Shown one piece after another: positions 43,401 to 52,238 of a DNA stretch of 56,550 nt. A program made the position numbers and the translations under genes. This DNA comes from Streptosporangium subroseum (GTDB lineage: Bacteria > Actinomycetota > Actinomycetes > Streptosporangiales > Streptosporangiaceae). Each line of letters starts with the position of its first letter. Position 1 is the first letter of the stretch. Below the pieces are notes generated by a model, which worked only from the letters and a program-made list of their open reading frames with translations, was not told the DNA's origin and searched no databases. The stretch covers positions 1 through 56,550 of the forward strand of contig NZ_FZOD01000035.1 of the NCBI RefSeq assembly GCF_900188345.1, given 5' to 3'.

Positions 43401-43706
43401 TCAGCGCACCTCCAGATCGTGGGCGGTCGCGGTCTCGCGAATCACGCCGGCGACGGCCCGGAAGTCCTTGCGCAGGATCGGGCCATGGTCGCCGACGACC
43501 TTCGCGCTCACCGTGAGGTGCGGGTTGCGGGCGATCACAGAGGCGAGGATAGCGCGCACCTGTTCCAGCTCATCACCCTCGTCGCCGAGGCCGGCACCCG
43601 AGCGACCACGTACCGCACCGGGACGGTCAACGTGCCGAGGACCGGGCCAAGGGGTGTGGGCCTCGAGGTCGATCTCGGCGTTCCGGCCGGTGCGGACCGC
43701 GGTCAA
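43401..43706 (-). CDS. Hypothetical protein or gene remnant upstream of merR
   Basis: An open frame of about 101 residues ending 4 bp before the merR start. The last 58 residues (DELEQVRAILASVIARNPHL; TVSAKVVGDHGPILRKDFRA; ETATAHDLEVR) read like a real alpha/beta domain. The first 40 are Pro/Gly/Arg-rich and look out of frame, and the frame stays open upstream of the only ATG (RDHRWAAPIASVPGLDQALT). It is probably the 3' part of a decayed gene. No family recognised. Confidence 0.35.
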   Translation of the reverse strand: MTAVRTGRNAEIDLEAHTPWPGPRHVDRPGAVRGRSGAGLGDEGDELEQVRAILASVIARNPHLTVSAKVVGDHGPILRKDFRAVAGVIRETATAHDLEVR

Positions 43707-43767
43707 TGCCTGATCCAGGCCGGGGACGCTTGCGATCGGCGCCGCCCAGCGATGATCGCGACAGGGG

Positions 43768-43790
43768 TTGACCTTGACCTTAGGTCAGGG
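43768..43790 (+). promoter_or_regulatory. MerR-type operator/promoter
   Basis: CCTTGACCT-T-AGGTCAGGG (43772-43790) is a near-perfect dyad next to TTGACC at 43768-43773. It lies between the merR gene and the serine hydrolase gene that starts at 43897. The block TTGACCTTGAC also occurs in the MerR-HEAT operator at 50.4 kb. The direction of the promoter is most likely plus, towards the hydrolase. Confidence 0.55.
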
Positions 43791-43896
43791 TGAACGCTCA
43801 TCGTATGGCCGCCTCGAAGGGGCCGGTGGCCACCGGGGCCGCCGTTGCGCTTTCGAGCCGTGCCGAACACCCACTGTCGCGAGATAAGGAATGACC

Positions 43897-45057
43897 ATGG
43901 GCGAGTCCCTCCACACCATCGAGGACACCGCTGCCGGGCAGGATCGCCCGGAGTTGCAGAAGGCCATCCAGGAGATCGTCGATGCCGGTTTCGCCGGGGT
44001 GCAGCTGCGCGTGCATGATGAGCGGGGCGAGTGGGTCGGCAGCGCCGGAGTGCGCAAGCTGGGCGAGACCGCCAAACCGCCGACGGACGGCCACTTCCGG
44101 ATCGGCAGCAACACCAAGACCTTCGTCGCGACCCTGGTCCTGCAGCTGGTGGCCGAGGGCAAGGTCGGGCTGGACGCTCCGGCGGATGACTACCTGCCCG
44201 GGTTCGGCCTGGACCGCCAGATCACGGTGCGGATGCTGCTGCAGCACACCAGCGGGGTGTTCAACTTCACCGGCGAGCTCTACCCCGACGGGACGATCGT
44301 GCCGGGAATCCCCTGGCAGGGCCAGGAGTACGTGGACGGCCTGTCCCACACCTACCAGCCGGAGGAGTTGGTACGGCTGGCGTTGTCCAAGCCGGTGAGG
44401 TTCGCGCCGGGAACCGACTGGAGCTATTCCAACACCAACTACGTGCTGGCCAAGCTGCTGATCGAGAAGGTCACCGGCCGCTCACTCGCCGAGGAGATGC
44501 AGCGGCGGATCCTGGGGCCGCTCGGGCTGTCGGGCACCGTGGTGCCGGGCGCCTCGCCGGAGATCCCCGAGCCGCACTCCCACGGCTACTACCGGTACGA
44601 GGATGCCGGCCAGTGGAAGGTGGTCGACGTCACCCGCATGAACCCCTCCTGGGTCTCCGCCGCCGGTGACATGATCTCGACCACCGAGGATCTCCACACG
44701 TTCATCGCCGCGCTGACGGGCGGCAAGCTCATCCCGGCCCCGCTGCTGGCCGAGATGTGCAAGCCGTACCCCAAGATCGGCTATGGCCTGGGGGTGTTCG
44801 TGCAGGAGACGGACTGCGGCGGCACCGTGATCACCCACAACGGCGGCTTCTTTGGCTGGGGGGCGCTGATGTACAGCACGCCCGACGGCGGTAGGACCCT
44901 GACCGCCTCGCTGACCAGCGGGGACGCCGCGCTCGACTTCGCCGCCACGGCCGAGGCGTTCCAGAAGGCCCAGCAGAGGTTCGTCAAGGAGGTGTTCTGC
45001 GGCGGGCAGGCCGGATCGGCCGACCAGGCGGCCGAGCCGACGCAGCCGACGGGCTGA
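43897..45057 (+). CDS. Serine hydrolase of the beta-lactamase / D-Ala-D-Ala carboxypeptidase class C type
   Basis: A 386-residue enzyme. ATG 43897 is used since AAGGA lies six bases before it; ATG 43891 overlaps the ribosome site. Catalytic motifs: S71-N-T-K74 in FRIGSNTKTF, Y177-S-N in WSYSNTNYVLAKLL, and HNGG near residue 313 in place of KTG, as usual in this group. No signal peptide is evident, so it may act inside the cell as an esterase or amidase unless exported another way. The C-terminal 20 residues are Gly/Gln/Pro-rich. It may be driven by the MerR-type operator at 43768. Confidence 0.9.
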   Translation: MGESLHTIEDTAAGQDRPELQKAIQEIVDAGFAGVQLRVHDERGEWVGSAGVRKLGETAKPPTDGHFRIGSNTKTFVATLVLQLVAEGKVGLDAPADDYLPGFGLDRQITVRMLLQHTSGVFNFTGELYPDGTIVPGIPWQGQEYVDGLSHTYQPEELVRLALSKPVRFAPGTDWSYSNTNYVLAKLLIEKVTGRSLAEEMQRRILGPLGLSGTVVPGASPEIPEPHSHGYYRYEDAGQWKVVDVTRMNPSWVSAAGDMISTTEDLHTFIAALTGGKLIPAPLLAEMCKPYPKIGYGLGVFVQETDCGGTVITHNGGFFGWGALMYSTPDGGRTLTASLTSGDAALDFAATAEAFQKAQQRFVKEVFCGGQAGSADQAAEPTQPTG

Positions 45058-45280
45058 TCACCTCGGGCCCGTACACCCTGAAGGCGGGCTCCGTACGGTC
45101 TCGCATCAGGCAGAGACGCTCGGCGCGGCTCGGGCCGACCGGAGGCGGAAGGGGTGTCCGGCCGGGCCGGCGTAGCCCTCTGGCCACTCCGGGGGGACAT
45201 GCCCCCTGGATCACGAACAGGACGTCGTGGCCCGAAGCTCGACGACCCGATCCAGCGTTTACCGCACAGGTGGGCAAGAA

Positions 45281-45312
45281 GGATGACCGGCTCCTGCCGA
45301 AGCCGGTCATCC
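45281..45312. terminator. Hairpin between convergent hydrolase genes
   Basis: GGATGACCGGCT (45281-45292) pairs perfectly with AGCCGGTCATCC (45301-45312) over an eight-base loop. It sits in the 356-bp gap between stops at 45057 and 45414; the rest of that gap shows no gene. Confidence 0.75.
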
Positions 45313-45413
45313 CGGCAGGGGCGTGTGATGGGCCACCACGTCCTCACACGCAGTGGCCGTGACCGGCGCATGCGATGCACGCCCGAAAGGAGCCCGCAGG
45401 CATGGGCCCGCGG

Positions 45414-46112
45414 TCACTCCCCGGCCGCTTGGAGGAAGATCTGCGCCAGTTCGCGAGGCCGGGAGAACATCGGCCAGTGGCCGGTGTCCATATCGACCAG
45501 CCGCCAGTGCTTGCCGGTCAGCAGCTCGGCCACGCCGGAGCCGGGCCCGGCTCCGGCGAGCAGGCATTGGATGTACGTCGCCGGGAGTTCGTCAAGTGGC
45601 CGTGACAGCACAGCGGGCTCGGTAAGCGTGGCGCCCGGGTGCGGCGTCGAGCCGGCCACGATCCGTGCGATCTGCTCATCGGTGAGGCCCTGGCCGTCGT
45701 AGTGGGCTGCGGTCACGAGCGGCCAAAATCCTCCGTTCTCGGCGATCGATGCCTTCACCATCGCCCCGCCGTCCGGCCAGGCGGAGACGAACGCCTCGCC
45801 ATCGGCCGGAAGGCTGGAATCGACGAAGACCACGTGGGCCAGCCGGTCACCGATCCGCTCCGCGGCCTGACCGACCGGGATGCCCGAGTAGCTGTGACCC
45901 ACCAGGACGACGTCGCGCAGATCCCGGTCTTCGACCTCGTCAACGATGTCCTGGACGTGGGTCTGCTGCCCAGCCGGCACACCCGCTTTGTCGGCAAGAC
46001 CGGACAGCGTCAACGGGTGAGCGCCCTGGCCGGCTGCGCGCAGATACGGCACCACCTCGTCCCATGCCCACGCCCCGAGCCTCGCGCCTGCAACCAGTAC
46101 AAAATTCGCCAT
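45414..46112 (-). CDS. Alpha/beta-fold hydrolase (salicylate-esterase/AHL-lyase-like)
   Basis: A 232-residue cytoplasmic hydrolase: MANFVLVAGARLGAWAWDEV is the N-terminal entry of the EstA/plant MES-like alpha/beta-hydrolases. The nucleophile elbow is VVLVGHSYSGIP (GHSYSG), followed by FVDSSLPADGE and a C-terminal DTGHWPMFSRP with the catalytic His. ATG 46112 begins the first beta strand; an upstream extension reads as non-coding. It stands alone on the minus strand. Substrate unknown; short esters are usual for the family. Confidence 0.9.
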   Translation of the reverse strand: MANFVLVAGARLGAWAWDEVVPYLRAAGQGAHPLTLSGLADKAGVPAGQQTHVQDIVDEVEDRDLRDVVLVGHSYSGIPVGQAAERIGDRLAHVVFVDSSLPADGEAFVSAWPDGGAMVKASIAENGGFWPLVTAAHYDGQGLTDEQIARIVAGSTPHPGATLTEPAVLSRPLDELPATYIQCLLAGAGPGSGVAELLTGKHWRLVDMDTGHWPMFSRPRELAQIFLQAAGE

Positions 46113-46404
46113 GGCTGCACCGTAACGGAGCAGCCTGACAATCGCCCGTCCTGAAGACACTTTCGATACGCACCCTGGTACCGCTGACGTCGTACGGGCT
46201 CTCCAAGGCCTCCTGTTGACGGCGGTCGCGAAAATGGATGGATCTTGTGGGTGGTGGTCGCCTAGTTTGGATTCTCACTTCAACGTGAGGACTTCGCGCG
46301 CATGACGCCGCCTGCTCTTTAGACCTGACACTTCCTGCGCATTGGTCGCCGACGACGCCGTCGGCTCTGTTTTCCGTGCTCTTCGTCAGGTCTTCAGAGA
46401 GATC

Positions 46405-46965
46405 ATGTCTTCACATCCTCATATCGTGCTGCCCTGGGCGGTGCGGCGCACCCGCCTGCCCCTGCTCGTTCTCCGGTGCGTGGCCTGCCCTTCCGACCGC
46501 GCCACCATCGGCCACGGCAGGTTCCGCGTCAACGCCAACGGCAAACTTCTCGACGTCTGGCTCCTGGCCAACTGCGCTTCCTGTGGCCGGACCAACAAGC
46601 TCACCGTCCACGATCGCGTCCCGGTCCGTTCACTGCCCGCCGACCTTCTGGCCGGTTACTCGGACAACTCGCCTTCCCTCGTCGTGGACACCCTTCTCGA
46701 CCCGTTGATCGCCCGCCACAACCGGTTCGCACTCGATTGGGACGGGTGCTGGGAACTCCACGCACCTCCCCTTGCCGAGGGGCCATGGCCCCTTCAGATC
46801 ACGGTCACCTTCGACGATCCCGTACCAGTCCGTCCCGAACGGCTCATCGCTCATGGATTGGGCATCAGCCGTAATGAGATCGCTCACAGAGTCAAGATCG
46901 ATATCCCGCTGAACCGCACGACGAAACTGGATTTCTCATTCGTCCTGGTGTGGTCGGTTCAATAG
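46405..46965 (+). CDS. DUF1062 family protein
   Basis: A 186-residue protein from ATG 46405 (AGAGAG upstream). It shows the family pattern VLPWAVRRTRLPLLVLRCVA, GRFRVNANGKLLDVWLLANC, ASCGRTNKLTVHDRVPVRSL and NRFALDWDGCWEL. Relatives have a four-cysteine zinc knuckle; here the first pair reads C-VA-C-PS and the second C-AS-C-G, so both pairs are present. Role unknown. Convergent with the esterase gene across a 17-bp-stem hairpin. Confidence 0.88.
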   Translation: MSSHPHIVLPWAVRRTRLPLLVLRCVACPSDRATIGHGRFRVNANGKLLDVWLLANCASCGRTNKLTVHDRVPVRSLPADLLAGYSDNSPSLVVDTLLDPLIARHNRFALDWDGCWELHAPPLAEGPWPLQITVTFDDPVPVRPERLIAHGLGISRNEIAHRVKIDIPLNRTTKLDFSFVLVWSVQ

Positions 46966-46992
46966 GCCCAAGCGTCGGTGCGACGCTCTCCG

Positions 46993-47029
46993 CCAAGGCA
47001 GAACACGGCTGTGCCGTGTTCTGCCTTGG
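46993..47029. terminator. Perfect 17-bp hairpin, bidirectional terminator
   Basis: CCAAGGCAGAACACGGC (46993-47009) pairs perfectly with 47013-47029 over a TGT loop. It lies between the DUF1062 stop at 46965 and the esterase stop at 47030, directly against the latter. Confidence 0.88.
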
Positions 47030-48526
47030 TCACGCCTGCAACGTGAGGGGGGAGAAGGCGTACCCGGCCCACAGCTCCAGGGAGATCTCCTCCGGATACG
47101 CCGTTACGCTCGGCTCGGCGTCGATGACCCAGGTATGCCTGTTCTTCGGCTCGTACACCGGCCAGCCCGGATCCCCGGTCGTGGCGAAGGCGATCCATGC
47201 CGCGCGGACCCGGGCCGACAGCTCGGCCGCGGCCGGTGGCGGCTCCTGTCCGATCAGCAGTCCCGCCGCTCCAGCGGTCAGGTCGCCGAACGTCAGTGGC
47301 AGGCCGAGCCCGTGGCAGGCGCCGAGGGCGCCGCCCATGCCGGGGGCCGGCCAGGTCAGCTCGTACAGGTGGGCCCGGCCGCGCTTCTGGTGGGTCTCGG
47401 CCAGCCGGACGGAGGGCATCCGGAACATCCAGTCGGAGTGCACCAACTCGTACAGCCGCTCGTCGTCAGCCCCGGGGTAGGCGGCCCGGTAGGCCTCCGG
47501 GTCCGGGGCGAGCTCCCGCAGCGCGGTGGCCGCCCGCTCGGCGGTGATCCGGCCGATGTCGCCGCTGATGGCCATGAACAGCCGATACTCGTCGCGGGTG
47601 TGCCCCACGATCAGCTCCACCTCGCGCGCGGCCCCGTCCGACGGTGACAACCACGGCACCGCGGGCAGCACCTCGCCGTCCACGACCGGCGCGAACGGCG
47701 TCCGGACGTACGCGGTCCGGCCCCACCGCGGGCAGCCGCCCATCTTTTCCGCCACCGCGTCCCCGGCGTCGATCAACCGCTCCGGCGACAGGCGGGCGAG
47801 TTCGTCCGCGAGCGGGTCCAGGCCCAGCTCACCGGCCAGGGCGGCGGCGATGTCGGTGGCCAGCTCGGCGGAGAGGAACATGCCCGGCACGCTCTGCGCG
47901 ATCGCCCTGCGGAACAGACCGGCGGCTCCGGGCATCACCGTCAGCGCCGCGATGCTCCCGGCTCCGGCGGACTCCCCGAACACGGTGACCCGATCCGGAT
48001 CTCCGCCGAAAGCCGCGATGTTGTCGTGCACCCAGCGGAGGGCGGCCACCTGGTCCAGCAACCCGCGGTTGGCCGGTGCCCCCTGGAAGTGTCCGAAGCC
48101 CTCGGCGGAGACCCGGTAGTTGAAGGTGACCACGATGACGCCGTCCCGGGCGAGCACGCGGCCGTCGAAGACCGGGTCGCCGGACCACCCGTACATGTAA
48201 CCCCCGCCATGGATCCACACCATCACCGGCAGCCGGGCGGCGCCCAGGTCGGGAGACCAGACATTGACGGTCAACCAGTCGCCGTCCGTGCCGTCCGCGC
48301 CGGACGCGCCCAGCATTTTGGACTGCGGCGGCGGCGGACCGAACGCTCCTGCCTCGCGCACCCCGTCCCACGGCTCGGACGGCACCGGGGCGGCCAGTCG
48401 CAGGGCGCCCACCGGCGGGCGCGCGAACGGCACGCCGCGGAAGACGGCCACGCCATCCTCCATCCGCCCGCGCAGCCTTCCCGTGGTCACCCGGACCTCC
48501 GGGGCTGCGGATCCGATGGCGCTCAT
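47030..48526 (-). CDS. Carboxylesterase type B (pnbA-like)
   Basis: A 498-residue esterase. It shows VTTGRLRGRMEDGVAVFRGV PFARPP, the family entry; oxyanion hole VMVWIHGGGYMYG; GLLDQVAALRWVHDNIAAFG GDP; and the nucleophile in VTVFGESAGAGSIA. The later ACHGLGLPLTFGDL supplies the His. ATG 48526 has GAGGAGCG six bases upstream; a longer frame from 48559 lacks support. No signal peptide, so it is cytoplasmic, acting on aromatic or lactone esters. It ends at a strong hairpin. Confidence 0.93.
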   Translation of the reverse strand: MSAIGSAAPEVRVTTGRLRGRMEDGVAVFRGVPFARPPVGALRLAAPVPSEPWDGVREAGAFGPPPPQSKMLGASGADGTDGDWLTVNVWSPDLGAARLPVMVWIHGGGYMYGWSGDPVFDGRVLARDGVIVVTFNYRVSAEGFGHFQGAPANRGLLDQVAALRWVHDNIAAFGGDPDRVTVFGESAGAGSIAALTVMPGAAGLFRRAIAQSVPGMFLSAELATDIAAALAGELGLDPLADELARLSPERLIDAGDAVAEKMGGCPRWGRTAYVRTPFAPVVDGEVLPAVPWLSPSDGAAREVELIVGHTRDEYRLFMAISGDIGRITAERAATALRELAPDPEAYRAAYPGADDERLYELVHSDWMFRMPSVRLAETHQKRGRAHLYELTWPAPGMGGALGACHGLGLPLTFGDLTAGAAGLLIGQEPPPAAAELSARVRAAWIAFATTGDPGWPVYEPKNRHTWVIDAEPSVTAYPEEISLELWAGYAFSPLTLQA

Positions 48527-48717
48527 GGCACGCTCCTCTTCCGGGGTGCCGGCTCCCATAGCCAGGCGCGGCCATCCTCACCCAAACGCGACCTCGCCGC
48601 ATCTCGATATCGAGCGGACCGGAGGAGCGAAAGGTCTCCATCGGTCTCCTGACCGGGACACCAACGCCCTGCGATATGTCCCGATGTGGCGTACCAAGAC
48701 CGAGCAGGAAAGATCCG

Positions 48718-49722
48718 TTATCGCGCGTTGCGCATCCCGAGAATGTAGGTCGCGGTAAGCGCAACAGCACGATCTTTGTCATGTGACAGATCCGCGAGGG
48801 CACGTGACGCTGTGATTCCCGGGATATCCGCGAGCGCCTGCGTCAGCCGTTGCCGTACGGACGATTCGGCGGTGCCGTGGGCGAGGCGATCAACGAGCCT
48901 GGTGGCGATCTGATCCGCCAACGCGGGACGACTCGCCAGCGCGCTCAGCGCATCGGCCGCATCGACGTCATTCGTCCCCTCGTCGACCATGTCGACGAGC
49001 GTCGGGACCGCGTCGACCACTCCACGTGCCCCGAGCGCCAGAGCCGCATACCTGCGGACCACGACGTCGGGGTTCGCGAGGGCGTCCCGCAGCAGTGCGG
49101 TCGCCTCACCGTCCGGAATCTCAGCGATGGACTGGACGGCACGTTTCCGCACCTCGGCCGCCGGTGAGCCGAGGCCCTCCGCCAGCAGCGCCAATCCGTC
49201 ATCGCCAAATCGCGCCAAAGCCCATCGAAGGGCTCCGGCGACGTTCGGGTCCGTCTCGCTCAGCACCGCCTCGACCAGTGCCTCCACCGGCACCGGAACC
49301 TCTTCGACCGAGGACAGGGCCGCGCGCTGGCGCTTGCCGGCGCTCTTCGACCCCAACGCCTGGAGGAGCGCGACGATCTGGAGGACGTCCTCCCAGCCGG
49401 CGGGTTCCGCGGCACCGATCCGACGGAGTCGCGTGAGCAACTCCGTCTCATCCGCGATGCGTTCTCGCGTCTGGCGGATGAGGTCGTCGACGAGCTCCGA
49501 GGGCGTGAAGTCAGGATCATCGAGCGCGCGCCCGACGTCACGCAGCGACAGCCCCAGGGACCGCAGGCTCTCGATATGGAAGATCCGCCGGATGTCCTCG
49601 CCGGAGTACTCCCGATAGCCGGCGCCGGTACGACCCATCGGCCGCACCAGGCCGAGCGAGTCGTAATGCCTGAGCATGCGGGCGCTGACCCCGGACCGTC
49701 GTGCCACATCACCGATCAACAC
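48718..49722 (-). CDS. MerR regulator fused to HEAT repeats
   Basis: A 334-residue protein: MerR helix-turn-helix MLIGDVARRSGVSARMLRHY DSLGLV and SGEDIRRIFHIESLRSLGLS, a dimerisation helix to about residue 115, then from about 150 an alpha-solenoid with HEAT/PBS-lyase-type repeats (GSPAAEVRKRAVQSIAEIPD; ALANPDVVVRRYAALALGAR; TRLVDRLAHGTAESSVRQRL). The ligand domain is therefore replaced by a protein-binding scaffold. It starts 7 bp after the stop of a separate HEAT protein gene and is probably co-transcribed from the operator at 50423-50446. Confidence 0.9.
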   Translation of the reverse strand: MLIGDVARRSGVSARMLRHYDSLGLVRPMGRTGAGYREYSGEDIRRIFHIESLRSLGLSLRDVGRALDDPDFTPSELVDDLIRQTRERIADETELLTRLRRIGAAEPAGWEDVLQIVALLQALGSKSAGKRQRAALSSVEEVPVPVEALVEAVLSETDPNVAGALRWALARFGDDGLALLAEGLGSPAAEVRKRAVQSIAEIPDGEATALLRDALANPDVVVRRYAALALGARGVVDAVPTLVDMVDEGTNDVDAADALSALASRPALADQIATRLVDRLAHGTAESSVRQRLTQALADIPGITASRALADLSHDKDRAVALTATYILGMRNAR

Positions 49723-49728
49723 TGCCTG

Positions 49729-50394
49729 TCACTCCTCCTGGCCGGTGCCGAGGGCTACGACGCGCTTCGCCTCCCCGATCGCGAACTCGAATCCGGCATC
49801 CGGGTCGCGCAGCAGCCGTTCCGTGGCGATCGCGTGCGCGCGCACGCGAAGGTCGAGATCCGTCATCGCGGCGCGCAGGGTCGGCAGAATCACCTCGCCG
49901 AGCGCGACCAGCGCCCGGCTGAGGCTCAGCTGCGTCTCACGTTCGCCGCGCCCGAGCTGTGTCGACAACACCGCGGCCAGCCCGGGCTCCTCATCTTCGG
50001 GCACGAGCACGACCGCTGCCCGCCAAGCACTCCGCGCCACCTCGTCGTCGGCGTCGGACAGAAGCGCCCGTGTGATCGCCGGCCACGCCTGCCGATCCCC
50101 GATCTTGGACAGCGTGTGCAGCGCCTGGCTCCGTGCCTGCGCACGCTCCGAGCGGAGTTCCTTGAGAAGCTCCGGGACCGTCATTGACGCTGAGTGGCGG
50201 GTGAGTGCCCACGTCAGCATATCGCGCACATAGAATTCGGGTTCGATCGCGCATCGTTCGATGAGCTTGTCGATGAACCGCGGGTCAGGGGTCGTACCGA
50301 CCGCCATCGCCGCCCGCAGCCGCACTGACGAGCGGCTGTCCTCCAGCCCCTGGAGAGCCCGAGTCGTGTCCGCGTCCTGTTCCTGCATGGTCAT
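49729..50394 (-). CDS. HEAT-repeat protein
   Basis: A 221-residue all-helical protein: MTMQEQDADTTRALQGLEDS then repeats such as SSVRLRAAMAVGTTPDPRFI, SERAQARSQALHTLSKIGD, DADDEVARSAWRAAVVLVPE and DLDLRVRAHAIATERLLRDP. ATG 50394 has GGAGG eight bases upstream. It is first in the operon; the MerR-HEAT fusion follows at 7 bp. The two may heterodimerise through their solenoids. The -10/-35 region overlaps a MerR-type dyad, so autoregulation is likely. Confidence 0.88.
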   Translation of the reverse strand: MTMQEQDADTTRALQGLEDSRSSVRLRAAMAVGTTPDPRFIDKLIERCAIEPEFYVRDMLTWALTRHSASMTVPELLKELRSERAQARSQALHTLSKIGDRQAWPAITRALLSDADDEVARSAWRAAVVLVPEDEEPGLAAVLSTQLGRGERETQLSLSRALVALGEVILPTLRAAMTDLDLRVRAHAIATERLLRDPDAGFEFAIGEAKRVVALGTGQEE

Positions 50395-50422
50395 CGGGAC
50401 CACCTCCCTGGCAACAGTGAAG

Positions 50423-50446
50423 ACCTTGTCACTGTGTCAAGGTCAA
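50423..50446 (-). promoter_or_regulatory. MerR-type operator/promoter of the HEAT operon
   Basis: On the minus strand TTGACC is followed by the dyad ACCTTG-N9-CAAGGT (50423-50443) and, 19 bp on, TTCACT. A 19-bp spacer with a dyad between -35 and -10 is the hallmark of MerR-controlled promoters. Confidence 0.7.
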
Positions 50447-50517
50447 GCGGGATCACGCCTCAAGATCACCAGGAACCCTCTGCCCGCCGAGTTCGGTGCC
50501 TGTCACGTCAGCCCCTG

Positions 50518-51300
50518 TCAGGCGCCGGCGCCGCCGTCCACCGGCACGATCGCGCCGGTCACCATCGAGGCCCGATCGCTGAGCAGCCACGCGGCCACCT
50601 CGGCGACCTCACGAGGCTCGGCCATCCGGCCGAGCGGGATGCTCACGGTGAGGCGCTCGACGACGCCCGGGGACGCCGCCTCCCACGCGTCGATCATCTC
50701 CGTCGCGGTGCCGCCGGGGGTGATGCCGTTCACGCGGATCCCCTGCCGCCCCCAGGTCACGGCGGCGGTCTCGGTGATGCTGTCGAGCGCGCGCTTCATC
50801 GCGCCGTACGCGGGGAGCTCCGGGTTCGCGCGGCGGCTGCCGATGCTCGAGGTGTTGACGATCGCCCCGCCACCGCCCCGGCGCATGAGCGCGGCCTCGA
50901 CCGTCATCGCGGTCCAGTGTCCCCGGAAGTTCACCGCGAACTGCTCCTCGACGTCCTCGTCGCTCGTCATGTCGAGCGGGCCGGGCTGCTGGATCGCCGC
51001 GCCGTTGTTGAACGCGCCGTCGAGCCGTCCGTGCAGCTCCTCGACGCGGTCGACCGCCGCGCGGATGCTCGCACGGTCGGCGAGGTCCACTGTCACGGCA
51101 TCCGCGACGCCGCCGTCGGCGCGGACCTCGGTGACGATCCGCTGGAGGGCGTCGGTGCTGCGGGCGGCGAGCACGACGGCGGCCCCCTCGGAGGCGAAGA
51201 GCCGGGCCGCGGCCGCCCCGATGCCGCGGCTGGCGCCGGTGATGAGCACAACCTTGCCGGTGAGCAGGCCGATGGGTGCGATGTCAATGTTGTTCGTCAT
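50518..51300 (-). CDS. Short-chain dehydrogenase/reductase
   Basis: A 260-residue classical SDR: LTGKVVLITGASRGIGAAAA (TGxxxGIG cofactor motif), NNGAAIQQPG, catalytic SSIGSRRANPELPAYGAMKR with Ser, Tyr and Lys (YGAMK), and C-terminal PVDGGAGA. It is NAD(P)-dependent; substrate unknown. It diverges by 86 bp from an XRE regulator, probably its controller. Confidence 0.94.
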   Translation of the reverse strand: MTNNIDIAPIGLLTGKVVLITGASRGIGAAAARLFASEGAAVVLAARSTDALQRIVTEVRADGGVADAVTVDLADRASIRAAVDRVEELHGRLDGAFNNGAAIQQPGPLDMTSDEDVEEQFAVNFRGHWTAMTVEAALMRRGGGGAIVNTSSIGSRRANPELPAYGAMKRALDSITETAAVTWGRQGIRVNGITPGGTATEMIDAWEAASPGVVERLTVSIPLGRMAEPREVAEVAAWLLSDRASMVTGAIVPVDGGAGA

Positions 51301-51386
51301 GACGACAGTGTCAGTCCGGCCTCCAGACCGGATTCAGGCACAGGCTGTACCAGGATCCGCCGCCGCGCGGCGTGCACACTTGGGAT

Positions 51387-52238
51387 ATGGACAAACAGGA
51401 GCTTGGGGCATTTCTCCGTAGCCATCGTGAGCGGCTCCGACCGGAGGATGTCGGCCTCCCCTCGGGCTCGCGACGCCGGACACCGGGTCTTCGCCGCGAG
51501 GAGGTGGCGGTCCTCGCGCACATCTCCACCGAGTACTACGTCCGGCTCGAACAGGGCAGGGCGCCGCGACCGTCGGGCGAGGTCCTCGCCGGGATCGGAG
51601 GCGCGCTGCGGCTCACGGACGCCGAGTTCGATCACCTCCACGTCCTCGCGGGCACCGCGCCGAGCCGTACCGGACTGCATCGGCGCGACGTCCGCCCGAG
51701 CATCCTCGCGCTCCTCGAGCGGCTGCCGCAGACGGCCGCTTTTGTGATTTCCGCCACGTTCGAGGTGCTCGCGTGGAACGACCTCGCGGCCGCGCTCATG
51801 GAGAACTTCGCCGAGCTCGCCCCGGAGGACCGCAATCTCGCGCGCCGGACATTCCTCGGGTCGGCGCGCGCCGATGCGACGCTGTACGGGGTCTCCGACG
51901 CCGCGGAGTTCCGGCACCACGTCGTCATGGGGCTCCGATCCACTCTCGCCCGGTATCCGTCCGACCCCGCGGTGACCAAACTCGTCGACGAGCTCCGCGA
52001 CGCCAGCCCCGAGTTCGCCCGGCTCTGGGAGCGGCACGACGTGCAGGCCGCGCCGATGCTCACGAAGACTTTCCGTCATCCGGTCGTCGGGGAGATCACC
52101 GTCGACTGCGACTCCCTCACGCTCACGGACCGCGACCAGCACCTCGTGCTCTACAGCGCGCCGCCGGAATCCCATGGCGCCGAGGCTCTGGCTCTTCTGA
52201 ATGTGCTTGGAGCCGAGGCCGGTGATTACCTGCGGTAG
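51387..52238 (+). CDS. XRE/MmyB-type helix-turn-helix regulator
   Basis: A 283-residue regulator: ELGAFLRSHRERLRPEDVGL, TPGLRREEVAVLAHISTEYY and VRLEQGRAPRPSGEVLAGIG form the helix-turn-helix that typifies actinobacterial MmyB-like proteins. The C-terminal MmyB domain (AFVISATFEVLAWNDLAAAL; VTKLVDELRDASPEFARLWE RHDV; YSAPPESHGAEALALLNVLG) binds fatty-acid-like ligands in relatives. ATG 51387 starts the fold. It diverges from the SDR gene; such pairs usually regulate each other. Confidence 0.92.
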   Translation: MDKQELGAFLRSHRERLRPEDVGLPSGSRRRTPGLRREEVAVLAHISTEYYVRLEQGRAPRPSGEVLAGIGGALRLTDAEFDHLHVLAGTAPSRTGLHRRDVRPSILALLERLPQTAAFVISATFEVLAWNDLAAALMENFAELAPEDRNLARRTFLGSARADATLYGVSDAAEFRHHVVMGLRSTLARYPSDPAVTKLVDELRDASPEFARLWERHDVQAAPMLTKTFRHPVVGEITVDCDSLTLTDRDQHLVLYSAPPESHGAEALALLNVLGAEAGDYLR

